64,000 nucleotides of DNA from Entoloma clypeatum (GCA_963565915.1 OY751490.1:558001-622000); one strand, 5' to 3'; shown: positions 33,638-45,837, counted from the stretch's first letter. The notes: generated from the letters alone by a model not told the origin. Numbers and translations are program-made.

Positions 33638-34065
33638 TAGGGTTGCGGAAATAACTCGGCTGAGGTTCCTTACCAGTAAATTACCACCGGCCGGTCAGGA
33701 CCTAGATATTTACCGAGTAATTTACTGCCAGTAAATTACTCAGTCACATGCCAAAACGTGACATTTTTTTTTCTATTCTAAATTTTTCGCCATGAGGCTG
33801 CTGCGCCTGCAAAACAGACATATAGAATGTGTGCATTGGTAATGGTATACCAATCTATTTTTGAGGTAGACTAAATTTCTATTTATAAAACTTTCGAGAG
33901 AGAGAAAGTTTTGAGAGCCTATCATTATATGGTCAGACTCGCTGCATGTGACCTGAGTAATTTACCTGCTGAAAAGTGGGCCTTGGTAAATTACCAGTAA
34001 ATTACCGGTAAATTACTTGTAAATAACTAAATCGGTAAATAACTAGAGTTATTTCCGCAACCCTA
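33638..34065. mobile_element. hAT-type MITE, 428 bp
   Basis: Perfect terminal inverted repeats TAGGGTTGCGGAAATAACTC, flanked by an 8-bp duplication GCGTATAC (33630-33637 and 34066-34073), the hAT signature. Inside both ends are repeated GTAAATTAC / GTAATTTAC motifs, about ten copies, as expected for subterminal transposase sites. No coding capacity. Confidence 0.92.
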
Positions 34066-34167
34066 GCGTATACCCGCTTGATCACTAAACACTATTACGT
34101 GTTTCATCAGAAATATCACGTGCTCAGAGTGAACAAGCAAATAGAAGGAAGGTTGCAGGCTCCTAAC

Positions 34168-35248
34168 ACAGCACAGGATTGAAAATTTAGCCTCTGTGAA
34201 TGATATTGATAAAGGGTCTGCAAGATAATATTTTGTAGAGGAGACTTGAAGGTGAAGAATGAAAATATGTGACAAATGTGAGATACATGGCAAAATGTTG
34301 AGCATTTCTCATCAACTGTAATACTTGAGGAACAAAAAGATTCAATGATCCAAATATTGATCATTCTGACCAGAGAAAGTTGGTGGAGAATGATGTTGTG
34401 AAAAAAAAGTTCTTACTTTCTTGTTCACCAAATTCTTTGTAAAAGTTGGGCTTTGTTGAGCAACTTTGAAAACCCTTTCAGGCTTGTCATACTTTATCTT
34501 TTCTCATGGACAAGTAATATTTGTGGCAGAAAGAATAAACATTGCAAAAGTTTAATTTTGGCATCAGGGAAGTACATCCCAAAAGGAGATATTTCACAAA
34601 CACTTTTGTGCCTATGAAAGGGGTCATTTCTCATAAACTTTCGCAAGTGCTAAAATTGATGTTTCATGAAGGTGAAAGTAGGCACCAGAACCGATGTCCT
34701 GTATATGGGTGATGACTGGACATTAGTGGGCCCTACTTTTGCCCTTGCGAAACATCAATTTTAGCACTTGCAAAAGTTTATGAGAAATGATCCCTTTCAT
34801 AGGCACAAAAGTGTTCATGAAATATCTCCTTTTCAGATGCACTTTCCTGATGCCAAAATTAAACTTTTGCAATGTTTATTCTTTCTGCCAAAAATATTAC
34901 TTGTCTGTGAGAAAAGATAACGTATGACAAGCCTGAAAGGGTTTTCAAAGTTGCTCGACAAAGCCCAACTTTTACAAAGAATTTGGTGAACAAGAAAGTA
35001 AGAACTTTTTTTTCACAACATCATTCTCCACCAACTTTCTCTGGTCAGAATGATCAATATTTGGATCATTGAATTTTTTTGTTCCTCAAGTATTACAGTT
35101 GATGGAAAATGCTCAACATTTTGCCATGTATTTCATATCTGTCACATATTTTCATTCTTCACCTCCAAAGTATCCTCTACAAAATATTATTTTGCAGACC
35201 CTTTATCAATATCATTTGCGGAAGCTAAATTTTGAATCCTGTGCTATG
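34168..35248. mobile_element. foldback element with ~520-bp arms
   Basis: 34168-34686 and 34728-35248 are near-perfect inverted copies of each other around a 41-bp loop. Ends read ACACAGCACAGGATT and its complement. No ORF of substance. A deleted relative is at 54445-54850, directly next to a Tc1 transposase remnant, which suggests a non-autonomous Tc1-type element with long TIRs. Confidence 0.85.
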
Positions 35249-35467
35249 TAAAACCATCCTCTTGTACACGCTTGAGGGGGAGAAAGAATGCGCCATATCT
35301 TATCTGAGTATGACTAATTTATTTGTTTATCCAAATATTTATGCATACAAACAAAACTGAACATCCAACCTCTCCCATGAGCAGCTGGCAAACTTGTCAA
35401 TCACATGACTTTTGGACATCACAGAGAACAATGCAAACCTCTGCAATGACATGGTAAACCTATCCTA

Positions 35468-35776
35468 TGTTGAAGTTCCACCTGGGCGCTAGCCACAGGT
35501 GTACTGAGCAACATAGCTACAGTGGAAGTACTCTACGATACCGCTATGATTACTTACATGGTTTGGAGAGGTAAGGCTGGTGAGAGCGGTTGAGGCTGGT
35601 AAGAGCGATGGAGCTGGTTAAGAGTCAAGAGACAACTTATTGATATTGACAGTTTCCTGGTCTTATATACCGTACTACTGTTTGTACCAACCAAACAAGT
35701 ATGTAATGAAGATATGTAAAGGTCACGTGATGTAATGTAATGTAATCTAATCTACGTGATGGGAAAAGTTTCAACA
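35468..35776 (-). repeat. copia 3' LTR
   Basis: 309 bp, TGTTGAAG...TTTCAACA. The adjoining internal bases (35777-35790 on the minus strand, AATATGGGGGG) are the polypurine tract. Confidence 0.93.
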
Positions 35777-35846
35777 CCCCCCCATATTTAGTACATACTT
35801 CTAAATACATCTTTACTTTTTCCCACATATAGGTACTCTGTTTCGC

Positions 35847-38800
35847 CTAGTTTTTTATCAATCCGAAGTACGGGATAAACTTGGAAAAGAGGATTTTTCC
35901 CAGATTCTTAGTTAAAAGGTCTGCAGGGTTGTTCACTCCTTCAATGAATTCGACCGTAATTATCCCTTCGGAGACTTTTTCTCTGACGAAGTGGAATCGC
36001 ACGTCAATGTGCTTGGATCGCTTCTCAGTTACAGGGTTGGATGCGATAAAGACGGAGCCGTTGTTATCTCCATAGATCGGTACTGATCCGATCTGCATTC
36101 CAAGCTCGGCAAGCATGCTTCTAAGCCATGTCACTGCGCGACTGCAATCTGATAGCGCCATGTATTCTGCTTCCGTGGAAGAGAGGGCAATGGTTTTTTG
36201 CGCCGATGAAACCCACGTTACTGCTCCAGATGCCAGCGATACGAAGTAACCAGTGGTGGACTTCCTGGTGTTTTCGTCTGACGCCCAATCGGAGTCTGTG
36301 AATGCGTAGATTCCTTTCCCAGAATCACCATCGTACATGATCGCGTAATTTTTTGTTGCCTTCAAATACCTGCAAATATCCCTTGCCACTTCTAAATGGC
36401 GTTTGGTAGGGTTTGCGGAAAATTGGGACATTTTGATTACGGCGAAACAAATGTCGGGTCTTGTCCCGATCATTAAGTACAATAATGATCCGATGACAGA
36501 TTGGTACTTGGATCTGAGTTCCGCATTGGGTTCATCTTCAGACTTCATGGGTTTGTAGCCCGTTGGGAGTGGGGTATGGGTGGCATTAGATTCGCTCATC
36601 CCCATGCGTGCGAGAATTTTCTCAAGGTAGGGTACTTGATCAATGAAGATCCTCTTCCCACGTTGCCTTATTTGGATAGAGAGAAATTCTTTTGGTTCCC
36701 CATCAGGGACTAGGTGGCCTAGGTCCCTACATTCCCATGTTGTCATGAAGGCCTTCTTCTTTTCCAGCGTGTATTCCCAGTTTGTGCCAAGAAAAGCAGA
36801 GTCATCGACATAAATGACGGCGATCACAGTTTCCCCTTTGGTACTTGTGTGAATAAAAACTCCCGCATCGGAGTGAAGCCGGACAAAGCCGAGCTTTTTC
36901 ATGGAGGAATCGAGTTCCCTCCACCAGGCTAATGCGGCCTGCTTGAGTCCGTATAGGGCTTTGTATAGTCGGTACACGAGGTTTTCTTTCCCTTTTACTA
37001 TGTAGCCCTCAGGCTGTCACATGTAAATTACCTCACGGAGTGTTCCATAGAGGAAGGCTGCTGAGACGTCCAAGAGTGTCATGAACCACCCTTCAAGGGC
37101 TGTCAATGCCAGAATTAATCGGACGGTCTTGTATCTCACTACTGGTGAGAAGATCTGATCGAAGTCAATCCCTTCTACCTGTGAGAAACCTTTTGCAACA
37201 AGGCGCACTTTCAAAGGCCCGTCGGATTTTTCGTTGTAAACCCATTTGTTCCTTAGTGCTTTCCTCCCTGTAGGCAGGGGTACTAACTCCGTGATCACCC
37301 TGCGGCTTTTGAGCATGTCTAGCTCTTTTTGTTCTGCCGCATACCAATCTTCTTTGTTCGGAAGAGAGTATATGTCTTTGTGTGACATTTCGATGATGCC
37401 TACTTGGATGGAGATTGCCTCCATCAGGAGATCGTTCATCCATGCCGTTTGACCACCCAATCTACATCTTCGATCCATTTTTTCAAGATCAGAAGCAGGG
37501 GTGTCTTCCCCATAGATGCTGTCTGGCATTCTCCGAACTCGTCGTTCCCTGATCGGTCGATCTGGTACTTGCTCGGGCTCTGGAGTGGGTACTCGTGGCT
37601 CGTCATCGGGCTCGCTACGTGGCAAATCATCGTCTGGTTCAGGGTGATCCTGTCCAGTGGGAACAGGGTCGTGAGGTTTTTCGTAATGACTGTCATTGTC
37701 ATCGTTTCTGGGGATGAGGTCCTCAAACTCATCAGCCGGTTCTGGGTTTTCCATTTCTGGATGGTTCTCTGGCAAAGGGTCGATGTGGCATCTAGGGTAC
37801 TTGCTTTCATCAAAGATAGCTTTCCCACCCATGAAAATTGTATTAGTCTCAGGATCCATGAAACGGTATCCTTTGACCCCTGGCTTTGATCCGAGATAAA
37901 TCATCAATGAAGATCTAGACTCCAGGGAATTTCTACGTTTTTCTTTTGGGATATACACATATGCCTGACATCCGAAGACTCTGATGCTTGACATATTGGG
38001 GATCTCATTGGTCACCCTGAAGTAAGGGGTATTCCATTCGAGACGCTGCATGGGGGTTCTGTTGTAGAGAAAAGCTGCATGTTCCAAACAGAATTCCCAC
38101 CACATAGGTGGTAAGCACGCGTCGAAGCGCAAGGCCTGAGATTTCTCCCACAGGGTTCGATTTATCCGTTCTGCTCGACCGTTCTGCTGGTGCTGATACG
38201 GGAGCGTGATGTCGATCAGAATTCCATGATCGGCAAGTACATCCTTGTATTCGTTAAATTCTCCACCTCCATCAACTCGCCATTTCTTAGGAGTGGCGGC
38301 GAATTGATTCTGGATCATCGCAAGGAATTGTCGTAGTGCCATGACAGCATCCGACTTGTTCCTAAGCAAAACGACCCAGACGTGGGATGAAAAATCATCC
38401 AAAAACGTAAGGAAATATTTATATTTGTGGTATGATGCCGTGGATATTTGTTTGAGATCGGAATGGATCAGATCAAAGGTTTTTGTTGCCCTTGTTATCG
38501 AATTGGGATATGACTGATTCGGCATTTTCCCTTTGAGGCAACCTGTGCAACTTTCCTGTGATTTCTCACGTACTAGTGTTTCAGGTACCCCTTTGGTACT
38601 GGTGGGAATCTTTCGGAGTGCTTGATCATTTGGGTGACCAAGGCGCTTGTGCCATGTTTCAACAGTGATTTCACTCGAGATCGCATGGATCTGGTCATAG
38701 CGTATTTCAGTGTCTAACCAGTAAATGGTTTGACCAAGGATGTGGGGCGAAAACTGGATTTTGCTCAGCCCTTTGGAGATGTTAATTTCTCCACAAGTCC

Positions 38801-39317
38801 CGTCTACTTTGTAACCATGGTTAAGGAAGACGTCTAGAGACAATAGGCGTGTGTCCATGTCCGGGATGTAGAACACCGGTCTGAGAAGATGGGTTTTAAC
38901 TTCCCCATTTAGGGTGTGCCATACTGGAACGGCCCCAACTCCAAGAATTTCCAGTTTCTTCCCTTTGGCTGCAGTTTGGACGAATCGCTTGACCGTGAGA
39001 GGTCTATAATATGCGAAGTCCTTAAACTCATAGGTGAAGTGTAAAGAGGCGCCGGAATCTAATATCCATTGCGCGCGTTCTTTTTCCTTACAATGTGTAC
39101 AAGAAGCAAAATGTTTAATATATTTTTTATGTAAATCACTGCTAAAGTGATCTACGCATTCTGTACTGGTACTGGCTATTATGTCATACGTCTGTTGAGA
39201 GGTATTGTTAGCTTTCCGCAATTGGTAAGGTTTAAGAAAGGGTTTTGACGAACCGTCAAGTTCCATCTCGTCCTCAAATACATCCGGCCCCATCCGTTCC
39301 TGGTCGATGTCCATCAT
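35847..39317 (-). CDS. copia pol (protease, integrase, RT, RNase H), one in-frame TGA
   Basis: Protease WILDSGAS; integrase zinc region WHKRLGHP..CTGC, then core Asp (DLIHSDLK, VDGGGEFN) and Glu (HQQNGRAERINR); RT from WVYNEKSDG through FSPVV and LDVSAAFLYG to the catalytic YVDDS; RNase H TDSDWASD, STTGYFV and SSTEAEYMAL. A TGA at 37017-37019 splits the frame between EVIYM and QPEGY, inside RT; relatives have Arg there, so it is likely CGA to TGA. The frame is also continuous with gag upstream across another TGA at 39450-39452. Apart from these two codons nothing is damaged. Confidence 0.93.
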
Positions 39318-39449
39318 TTTCAGCGATTCTTCTATCGACGGGGCTACGCGACGCTGTTTAGCCGGCCTTTCGTCGATGTCAGGAATGATGGTATCTAAGA
39401 TACGGAGGTTTGACCCAGAGGGTTGAGCACCGATTTCTCGGGCGAGTCT

Positions 39450-40574
39450 TCACACCCTCTCGTTCTTTTTCCACACAGACGGCTTTTCAGAGGGAAGCCC
39501 AGTGTACTGAGAAGGAGGCGGGTTCATGCATTGCAGGAGTGTCTGCATTTTCTCTGACTCAGGCTGCGCGGTACTCATAGTTTTCCCGCGGCCCGTTATA
39601 GTGGTGAAGGCAGGTGCATGATGAGGAGGGAGAGGGCAAGGAGCACGTTGATCCTCGGCGTGGTCGGAGTCGTTGTTGGCGTTGTTGGCGCGTTTCTTCT
39701 GGTTGCGCCAGCGTCCCTTTCCCTTCTTCTTTTCAGAAGCGGTACTTGGGTCGGTCGAGTTAGGCTGCTCGTCAGCATTGTTCCACGAGGTACTCGGCGC
39801 TGTTTGCTTTTCCCATTTGGGGTCTTGCCCCTTTCGCTTGGTCCCGGAGATTTTCCGGGCCTGCTCGTTGGACACCCGAGTAGACCCAATCGCATACTTG
39901 CGCCTGTACTCCGATACGATGCTGTTGGCGACGGCCTGCCATGTGAAGTCATCGGCGTCGTAGACCTGGAAGAGGGCGGTGGAGAGAGACGACCAAGCAT
40001 CAGGGATGGCACTTGCCAGGATCATAGCCTGCATCAGATCAGGCACGATGAACTTCGCGTCGCTGAGGCGAGCGAAGAGTGATCCGAGGCGCTCAATTTC
40101 CGGTACGGGGTCGCGACCCGAGAGCTTGAAGGAGGCAGCAGCCTTGAAGTCGCCAAAAATGGTGGCGGGGGAGACCTTCGAATACGCGTCTTTCAATGAC
40201 GTCCAAGCTTCCTTTGAGGTTGAGGCGTCCTTGATGTGCCTCCTGATTGCTTCGGAGACTTTGAGACGGATGGAACCCAGAGCCATGTCGTCGTCTCTGA
40301 TCCAGGCCTTCTTTTCCTTGGCGAAGGCGGGATGGTCGACAGTGATAGTGACCGCCAGAGGTTGAGTTGCAGATGTCGCAGATGTCGAAGTGGCTGAGGC
40401 AGTGGTGGAGACCGTGACCGTAAAGTCCTTGATGTCGGGGCGCTCAATGTCGCCGGATACGAGGCGCCAGACTCCTTGATGGAGAAGGTATGACTTCATT
40501 TTTTCAGCCCAACTCTGGTAGTCGATGCCGTCGAAGATGGCGATGGAGTCGAGGGCGGAGCGAGAGGTAGACAT
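39450..40574 (-). CDS. copia gag
   Basis: 374 codons. The opening MSTSRSALDSIAIFDGIDYQ and SWAEKMKSYLLHQGVWRLV is the UBN2-type copia gag. No CCHC knuckle is visible; a lysine/arginine-rich stretch (KKKGKGRWRNQKKRANN) may bind RNA instead. It ends at TGA 39450 in the same frame as pol, so pol expression would need readthrough, or the stop is a mutated CGA. Confidence 0.9.
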   Translation of the reverse strand: MSTSRSALDSIAIFDGIDYQSWAEKMKSYLLHQGVWRLVSGDIERPDIKDFTVTVSTTASATSTSATSATQPLAVTITVDHPAFAKEKKAWIRDDDMALGSIRLKVSEAIRRHIKDASTSKEAWTSLKDAYSKVSPATIFGDFKAAASFKLSGRDPVPEIERLGSLFARLSDAKFIVPDLMQAMILASAIPDAWSSLSTALFQVYDADDFTWQAVANSIVSEYRRKYAIGSTRVSNEQARKISGTKRKGQDPKWEKQTAPSTSWNNADEQPNSTDPSTASEKKKGKGRWRNQKKRANNANNDSDHAEDQRAPCPLPPHHAPAFTTITGRGKTMSTAQPESEKMQTLLQCMNPPPSQYTGLPSEKPSVWKKNERV

Positions 40575-40928
40575 TTTTAGATGAATCTAAGAAAGGGTTC
40601 CCAATCAGTGATGTGTCATGAATATGATTCAAGAAAACAATTTAAATGATTCCTTATGACATATTCCCTTTAGGAATAGCGGTCACGGGAAAACCCTTTA
40701 TATGTCAGAAACATATAAGGTGCGATCAACGTTTCCACATGGAGTGTACTAGGTCAATCCCCTTAGGGACGTCTCATGACAGGTACTTGTCGTAATGACG
40801 TTCCCAGGTTCATATGTGAAGAAGTAAGACTCAGAACCTAGATCTTTCGATCGGTTCTTTTGCCAACCAGGGTAGAGTGGGCAGGTACTCGCTGTTGCCA
40901 GCGTTTCCCAAGTCCCTCTGCTATCCGG

Positions 40929-40939
40929 GGCCCATAACC
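40929..40939 (-). promoter_or_regulatory. copia primer-binding site (initiator tRNA-Met half-molecule type)
   Basis: Right inside the 5' LTR the minus strand reads GGTTATGGGCCC, complementary to the anticodon stem-loop of initiator tRNA-Met (GGGCNCATAACC). Drosophila copia is primed by such a half tRNA. Confidence 0.75.
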
Positions 40940-41248
40940 TGTTGAAGTTCCACCTGGGCGCTAGCCACAGGTGTACTGAGCAACATAGCTACAGTGGAAG
41001 TACTCTACGATACCGCTATGATTACTTACATGGTTTGGAGAGGTAAGGCTGGTGAGAGCGGTTGAGGCTGGTAAGAGCGATGGAGCTGGTTAAGAGTCAA
41101 GAGACAACTTATTGATATTGACAGTTTCCTGGTCTTATATACCGTACTACTGTTTGTACCAACCAAACAAGTATGTAATGAAGATATGTAAAGGTCACGT
41201 GATGTAATCTAATCTAATCTAATCTATGTGATGGGAAAAGTTTCAACA
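40940..41248 (-). repeat. copia 5' LTR
   Basis: 309 bp, near-identical to 35468-35776. Confidence 0.93.
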
Positions 41249-41253
41249 TCCTA

Positions 41254-41833
41254 GGGCTTATTCTTTCTCTTGTGTAACTCAATAAAGTAGTCATTTGATT
41301 CAGTGTCACCATCACCTCGTTCTCTATTCTGAGGGATATCATCAAACATTAACACAATGTCAGGATGCATGACTGCCAGCAATTGCACAATTGCAGTTAG
41401 TGCCAAGAATGCCAATGAAGAGACCTTTGATATGAGCTAGTGTCACTTTCTGAGAAACACACTGTTATTAGGATATTGAGAACAGGAACTATTGTCATCC
41501 CAAACTTGTGATTCACTTGGAATGTCAAAGTGATTGAAAGGTCATGAAGCACATTTTGAACATGATCTTCAATAAAGAGCTTCATTGGCATTCTCGGCAC
41601 TAACTGCAATTGTGCAATTGCTGGCAGTTGTGCATTATGACATTGTATTAAGGTCCTGATCATCAAATGGGCTGTTAGTGGACCTCCTATGGTAAAATTC
41701 CACACCTTTACAATCCCCTCAGTCTGATTATACAGTGACAGACAAAACCGTTGCAATGTTTGATACTTTGTCAATAACTTATTAATAACTCAGGAGATAA
41801 TAGCTCAAATGACTTCAAACTTGGATATACATA
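41254..41833. other. AT-rich DNA with an internal inverted repeat
   Basis: 41363-41416 (around TGCCAGCAATTGCACAATTG) and 41578-41632 are near-perfect inverted copies about 160 bases apart. The minus ORF 41774-41397 overlaps this structure and has no family match. Confidence 0.5.
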
Positions 41834-43248
41834 GTGATGGACAGGGGTATCCTGCTGGTAAAAAAAATTGTGCCCTTACCCCTCGCCAAGGGTAAGGAAA
41901 CCCTCACCTATGGGTGAGGGTTTTTGAGGGTATGTGGGGGTATGGAATACCCGTGGGATGGCACCCAAGAGTGACACCCCTTAGTGCTATGTGTCCTGCC
42001 TGCATGCCATCGCAGACCTCCGCATATTCATGGGGGTGCACACGCGACCCCCCTCCTCACGTTCCAGTTTCCTCATGTACTGCATCCATCTGGTCGTGAC
42101 CTCCCAGCCCACCTCCCCCTCTCTGGCCACTGCCTTTGCCTTCTGTGCCATTTGGTGGACAGGTAGGTGGTGGCAGTGGGCAAGTATAGGATGGTGGACA
42201 GTGGTTGGGTGCGAGTCGACGCCATTGGATGTGTGTGAGTGCTGTTGGGCACAAGTCGAGGTTGTTAGGCGTGAGTTGATGTCATTGGATGTGAGTGGCA
42301 GCAGTTGGGCGTGGAGGAGGGCCGTTGGGCATACAGAGGGAGGTCGCTATGTGCAAGTGGCGGCAGTTGGGCACAAAGAGATGCTATTGGGCACAAGTTG
42401 ATGCCACTGGGCATGAGTGAGGGCTGTTGGGCATGAGTGAAGGCTGTTGGGCAAGAAGGGGGGCCGTTGGGCACAAAGGGAGGTCATTGGGCATGAAGGG
42501 AGGTTGTTGGGCAAGAAGGAAGGTCATTGGACATGAGTGAAGGCTGTTGGACAAGAGGAGGGGCCGTTGGGTGTCAGTATCAGCTATTGGATGTGAAGGG
42601 AGGTTGTTTGGCATGAGTTGAGGTTGTTGGGCGTGAGTGAGGGCCATTGGGCACAAAGGGGGGCTGTTGGGCACATGTTGAGATTGTTGGCACAAGTCGA
42701 CACCGTTGGGTGTGAGTGAGGGCTGTTGGGCATCAGTATTGGCTGTTGGGCATCAGTATTGGCTGTTGGGTGTGAAGGGAGGTTGTTTAGCATGAGTTGA
42801 GGTTGTTGGGCACGAGTTGATGCTGTTGGATGTGAGTGAGGGCCATTGGGCACAAAGGGGGGACACTGGGCACACATTGAGGTTGTTGATATGAGTCGAT
42901 GCCTTGGGTGTGAGTGAGGGCCGTTGGGCATCAGTATTGGCTGTTGGGTGCGAAGGGAGGTTGTTGGGCACGAGTTGAGATTGTTGGGCGCGAGTGGCGG
43001 CAGTTTAGCATGAAAGGTGGCCGTTGGAAGAACATCTGGGTGGGAGGAGAAAAGTGTTGATCACTTAAACAATGATCAACTTCAACTTGTTGATCATTGA
43101 TTGTTTGACTCAACCAAATACCATGTGACCCCCCAAACCCGTCCAAAAGGGTACAGGTTTTCGGAGGATGAGAAATTCTGACCCTCACCCTTACCCTCCC
43201 TCACTCTTCCCCAAAACCCTGAGGGTTTTATATACCCTTGTCCATCAC
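41834..43248. mobile_element. 1.4-kb TIR element carrying a minisatellite
   Basis: Ends GTGATGGACAGGGGTAT and, inverted, GTGATGGACAAGGGTAT (16 of 17), flanked by TA on both sides, suggesting a Tc1/mariner-type target. Just inside are G/C hairpins such as ACCCTCACC-TAT-GGGTGAGGGT. The centre is minisatellite array 2. No transposase. Confidence 0.75.
42230..43020 (-). repeat. 20-bp minisatellite, array 2
   Basis: About 40 units of 20 bp (plus-strand form GTTGGGCATGAGTGAAGGCT), the reverse complement of the array 1 unit family. Long overlapping ORFs here are artefacts of the repeat. Confidence 0.85.
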
Positions 43249-44051
43249 TACTCGGATATAGGTTAGCTATATATTCCACCTAGATATTTCTATGAGAATA
43301 GAGAAAAATATCCACTGGTTGTCTTTCTGGAAAGCAGTTTGTGTGACTAGTACATTGCAATGGTTTTGTTCTTGATGCTCAAAAACCTACAAAAACCTCT
43401 CTTACTCCATCCATTCTTTCAAATAACATCAAACAACTATGTAGCAAGTATGTATAGGGTGTGTAGACCATGTAGCAAACCGGTATCATATAGTCCATCA
43501 TGGTTATTACCTGTCTATTTCCCCAGTAAGTATAGTTCAAAATTGATTCTCATTTTGTTCAATAAAGAACATTTAGGACATTAGATATCAACTTTTCTTT
43601 ATATTTTCACCACTGTTGTCACTCAAATATGCTTTGAAAACTGTTTCAACCTTGTCAAGACAGATAGAGACTGTTCTTGCAAGATTTTACCCTCCACTAC
43701 CTGTGATTGTCTGTCGTTTATCATGTTGTGCAAAACTAATAGCACTACTGGGATGTCCAAAACATTATGTACAAGGCTGTTTGCATCAATTTGCTTGGAT
43801 ATAAATTGAAGTAAAGTGGAAGAAAGGATGTGGTGGCACTGAAATAGCCATATTGTTTCAAGTGACACAATAGACAGGGGAATCAACCTGGCAACCAAGA
43901 AAGTTCCAAGACAATTTTCATGTAACTCAAGTGTGGATTAAAAAAATTGACTTTTTGCTGATGTGAGGTGAACACACTGTTGCATGACCGGACTTTCATC
44001 TTTTTGCTTAGGCCTTTGTACAGAATACACTCATATATGTACCTATCTAGG
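43249..44051. other. no gene seen
   Basis: AT-rich. 43345-43375 holds TTGCAATGGTTTTGTTCTTGA, a partial inverted match to CAAAACCGTTGCAATG at 41742-41760, so 41731-43370 may be an older Tc1-like element into which the TIR element jumped. Weak. Confidence 0.35.
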
Positions 44052-44526
44052 TGTTACATTCCGATCCATTCCGACGATTTCCAACACCTCCGACACCTCC
44101 GACATTTTGACTAATACTTATTATGCATACTTACTGTTATGAATCTCGTTACTACGTACATTACTTACATCCGACCATATTACTTATGTTAAGAATCTCC
44201 GACAGCCACTCGTTATCCGACTCTGACGAAGCCACATGTCCTCCGACATAGTATTTAAACTTATGTAGAATCATGTATTAGCTTCAGTTTGAATATCAAC
44301 TTAGAATCGACATCACACCTTCCGTCCTCTTTCCAACTCTTAACTTGAGTCCGACCTCTGACCTCCGATCCTCTGATCCTTCCGAAATAAGGACACCGAC
44401 GTATTAGCGAGGGCGCAACACACAAGTTGAAGCCAAGTCCTTGCCCCTACGTTGCACGCGCTCCGACCCTCTGACCTTCCGACGTGTCCGACGTAGCTCC
44501 GACGTTTTGTTGATCAGTTCTTAACA
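44052..44526 (+). repeat. 5' LTR, family B
   Basis: TGTTACATTCCG...TTCTTAACA, with TATTTAA at 44252 and the presumed transcript start at 44286. Confidence 0.93.
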
Positions 44527-44528
44527 GT

Positions 44529-44539
44529 ATATTCAAACT
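44529..44539 (+). promoter_or_regulatory. self-priming primer-binding site, family B
   Basis: ATATTCAAACT, two bases inside the LTR, is the exact 11-base complement of AGTTTGAATAT at 44286-44296 in the LTR, 34 bases after the TATA-like box. Confidence 0.8.
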
Positions 44540-44572
44540 GCCACTCGCTTATCCGTATTTCAAATTCCAGTT

Positions 44573-45799
44573 ATGGCAGCCCACACCACTCAGAACTCCC
44601 ACACAGCAGCAGCCGCAGCGGAAGCTTCAAACCTGCAGGACACCAGGGCGACATTTCTACATACGTTCCAAGATATTCCCGCAGAAGAATCTGCACCCAA
44701 ACCTGACCCCATATCTCCGACACCTCGTCTCCGAACACCTCAGACACAAGGACCTCTGATTCCTGAAGAATTCCATCCTTTTAAATCTCCGACCTCTCCT
44801 TTTGACGATAACAATCCTTTCCGTCGCGAGCAAACTCCAAACCTCGCCGAAGCAATTATGCTTATGACACAGGAGCTCCGACGTAGAGAGACTCCGAAAA
44901 CTCCGAAAAAGAAGTCGAAGGAACCCGACACTTTTGACGGTTCCAACTCTCGGAAACTCACCAGTTTCCTCGCACAATGCACACTATATTTCCGAAACAA
45001 CCCCACCTTTGACGACGATGATAACAAAGTCAGTTTCGCTCTGTCGTACCTCCGAGGAACCGCGCTTGAATGGTTTGAGCCCACCCTCTTGGGAGAATCC
45101 GACGATGACTCTGTCTGGTTGGATGACTGGTCCGCCTTTGTGCACATCCTCCGATCCAAATTCGGACCTATTGATCCAACCGGAGAAGCAGAGGATAGCC
45201 TGGATCACCTTCGGATGCACGACAATCAGAAGATCCTACGTTACAATGTGGACTTCAAACGTCTTTCTGCTCGCACGCAGTGGGATGATGGCACGCTCCG
45301 ATATCGGTACTATACCGGTTTAGTGGAACACATCAAGGACGTTTTGGGGACTTTTCCCAAACCAAAGACTCTCGCCAAGTTGAAAGTAATGGCCCATAAC
45401 ATTGATGCTCGCTACTGGGAACGTCAACGCGAGAAATCGCGCTCCTCCGACAAATCTACTCCGAAGTCCGACAAATCTGACAAATCCAACAAAAAACAGA
45501 CCCCCGCTTCATCATCCTCCAACAACAACTCCTCATCGTCTAAACCCAACTCGCAACAACAACAAAAATCGTCATCCACCTCTCCGAAATCCGCCCTCTC
45601 CGACAAACTTGGCAAAGATGGGAAATTAACTCCCCAAGAACGCCAACGACGATTTGACAATAATTTATGCATGTTTTGCGGCAACGTTGGTCATCGGGCT
45701 TCCGACTGCTCAAAGAAATCATCTTCTAACACCAAAGCAAAGGCCCGCGCGGCCCAAGCTGAGGACAAATCGGAGAAGACGACCGAGTCAAAAAAATAG
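44573..45799 (+). CDS. Ty3 gag (family B)
   Basis: 408 codons, intact. Capsid region [13 protein letters not shown]...[10 protein letters not shown] typical of retrotransposon gag. Lys/Ser/Asn-rich linker, then one CCHC zinc knuckle [14 protein letters not shown] and a basic tail. The stop TAG is at 45797. pol continues in another frame, so a frameshift is expected for Gag-Pol. Confidence 0.92.
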   Translation: MAAHTTQNSHTAAAAAEASNLQDTRATFLHTFQDIPAEESAPKPDPISPTPRLRTPQTQGPLIPEEFHPFKSPTSPFDDNNPFRREQTPNLAEAIMLMTQELRRRETPKTPKKKSKEPDTFDGSNSRKLTSFLAQCTLYFRNNPTFDDDDNKVSFALSYLRGTALEWFEPTLLGESDDDSVWLDDWSAFVHILRSKFGPIDPTGEAEDSLDHLRMHDNQKILRYNVDFKRLSARTQWDDGTLRYRYYTGLVEHIKDVLGTFPKPKTLAKLKVMAHNIDARYWERQREKSRSSDKSTPKSDKSDKSNKKQTPASSSSNNNSSSSKPNSQQQQKSSSTSPKSALSDKLGKDGKLTPQERQRRFDNNLCMFCGNVGHRASDCSKKSSSNTKAKARAAQAEDKSEKTTESKK

Positions 45800-45837
45800 T
45801 AAGCAGTCCTCAGATTCCAGCACGTACTGGGGATTGC

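Larger units (their letters stand above)
35468..41248 (-). mobile_element. full-length Ty1/copia retrotransposon
   Basis: 5.8 kb with two 309-bp LTRs and target duplication TCCTA (35463-35467, 41249-41253). gag-protease-integrase-RT-RNaseH order on the minus strand in one continuous frame of 1576 codons, broken by only two TGA codons. LTRs are nearly identical (differences in a GTAAT/CTAAT microrepeat), so the insertion is recent. Primer site and polypurine tract are both present. Confidence 0.95.

Noticed and set aside
41397..41774. 125-codon minus ORF as a gene
   Set aside because: It runs across a pair of inverted repeats and resembles no family; repeat-derived.
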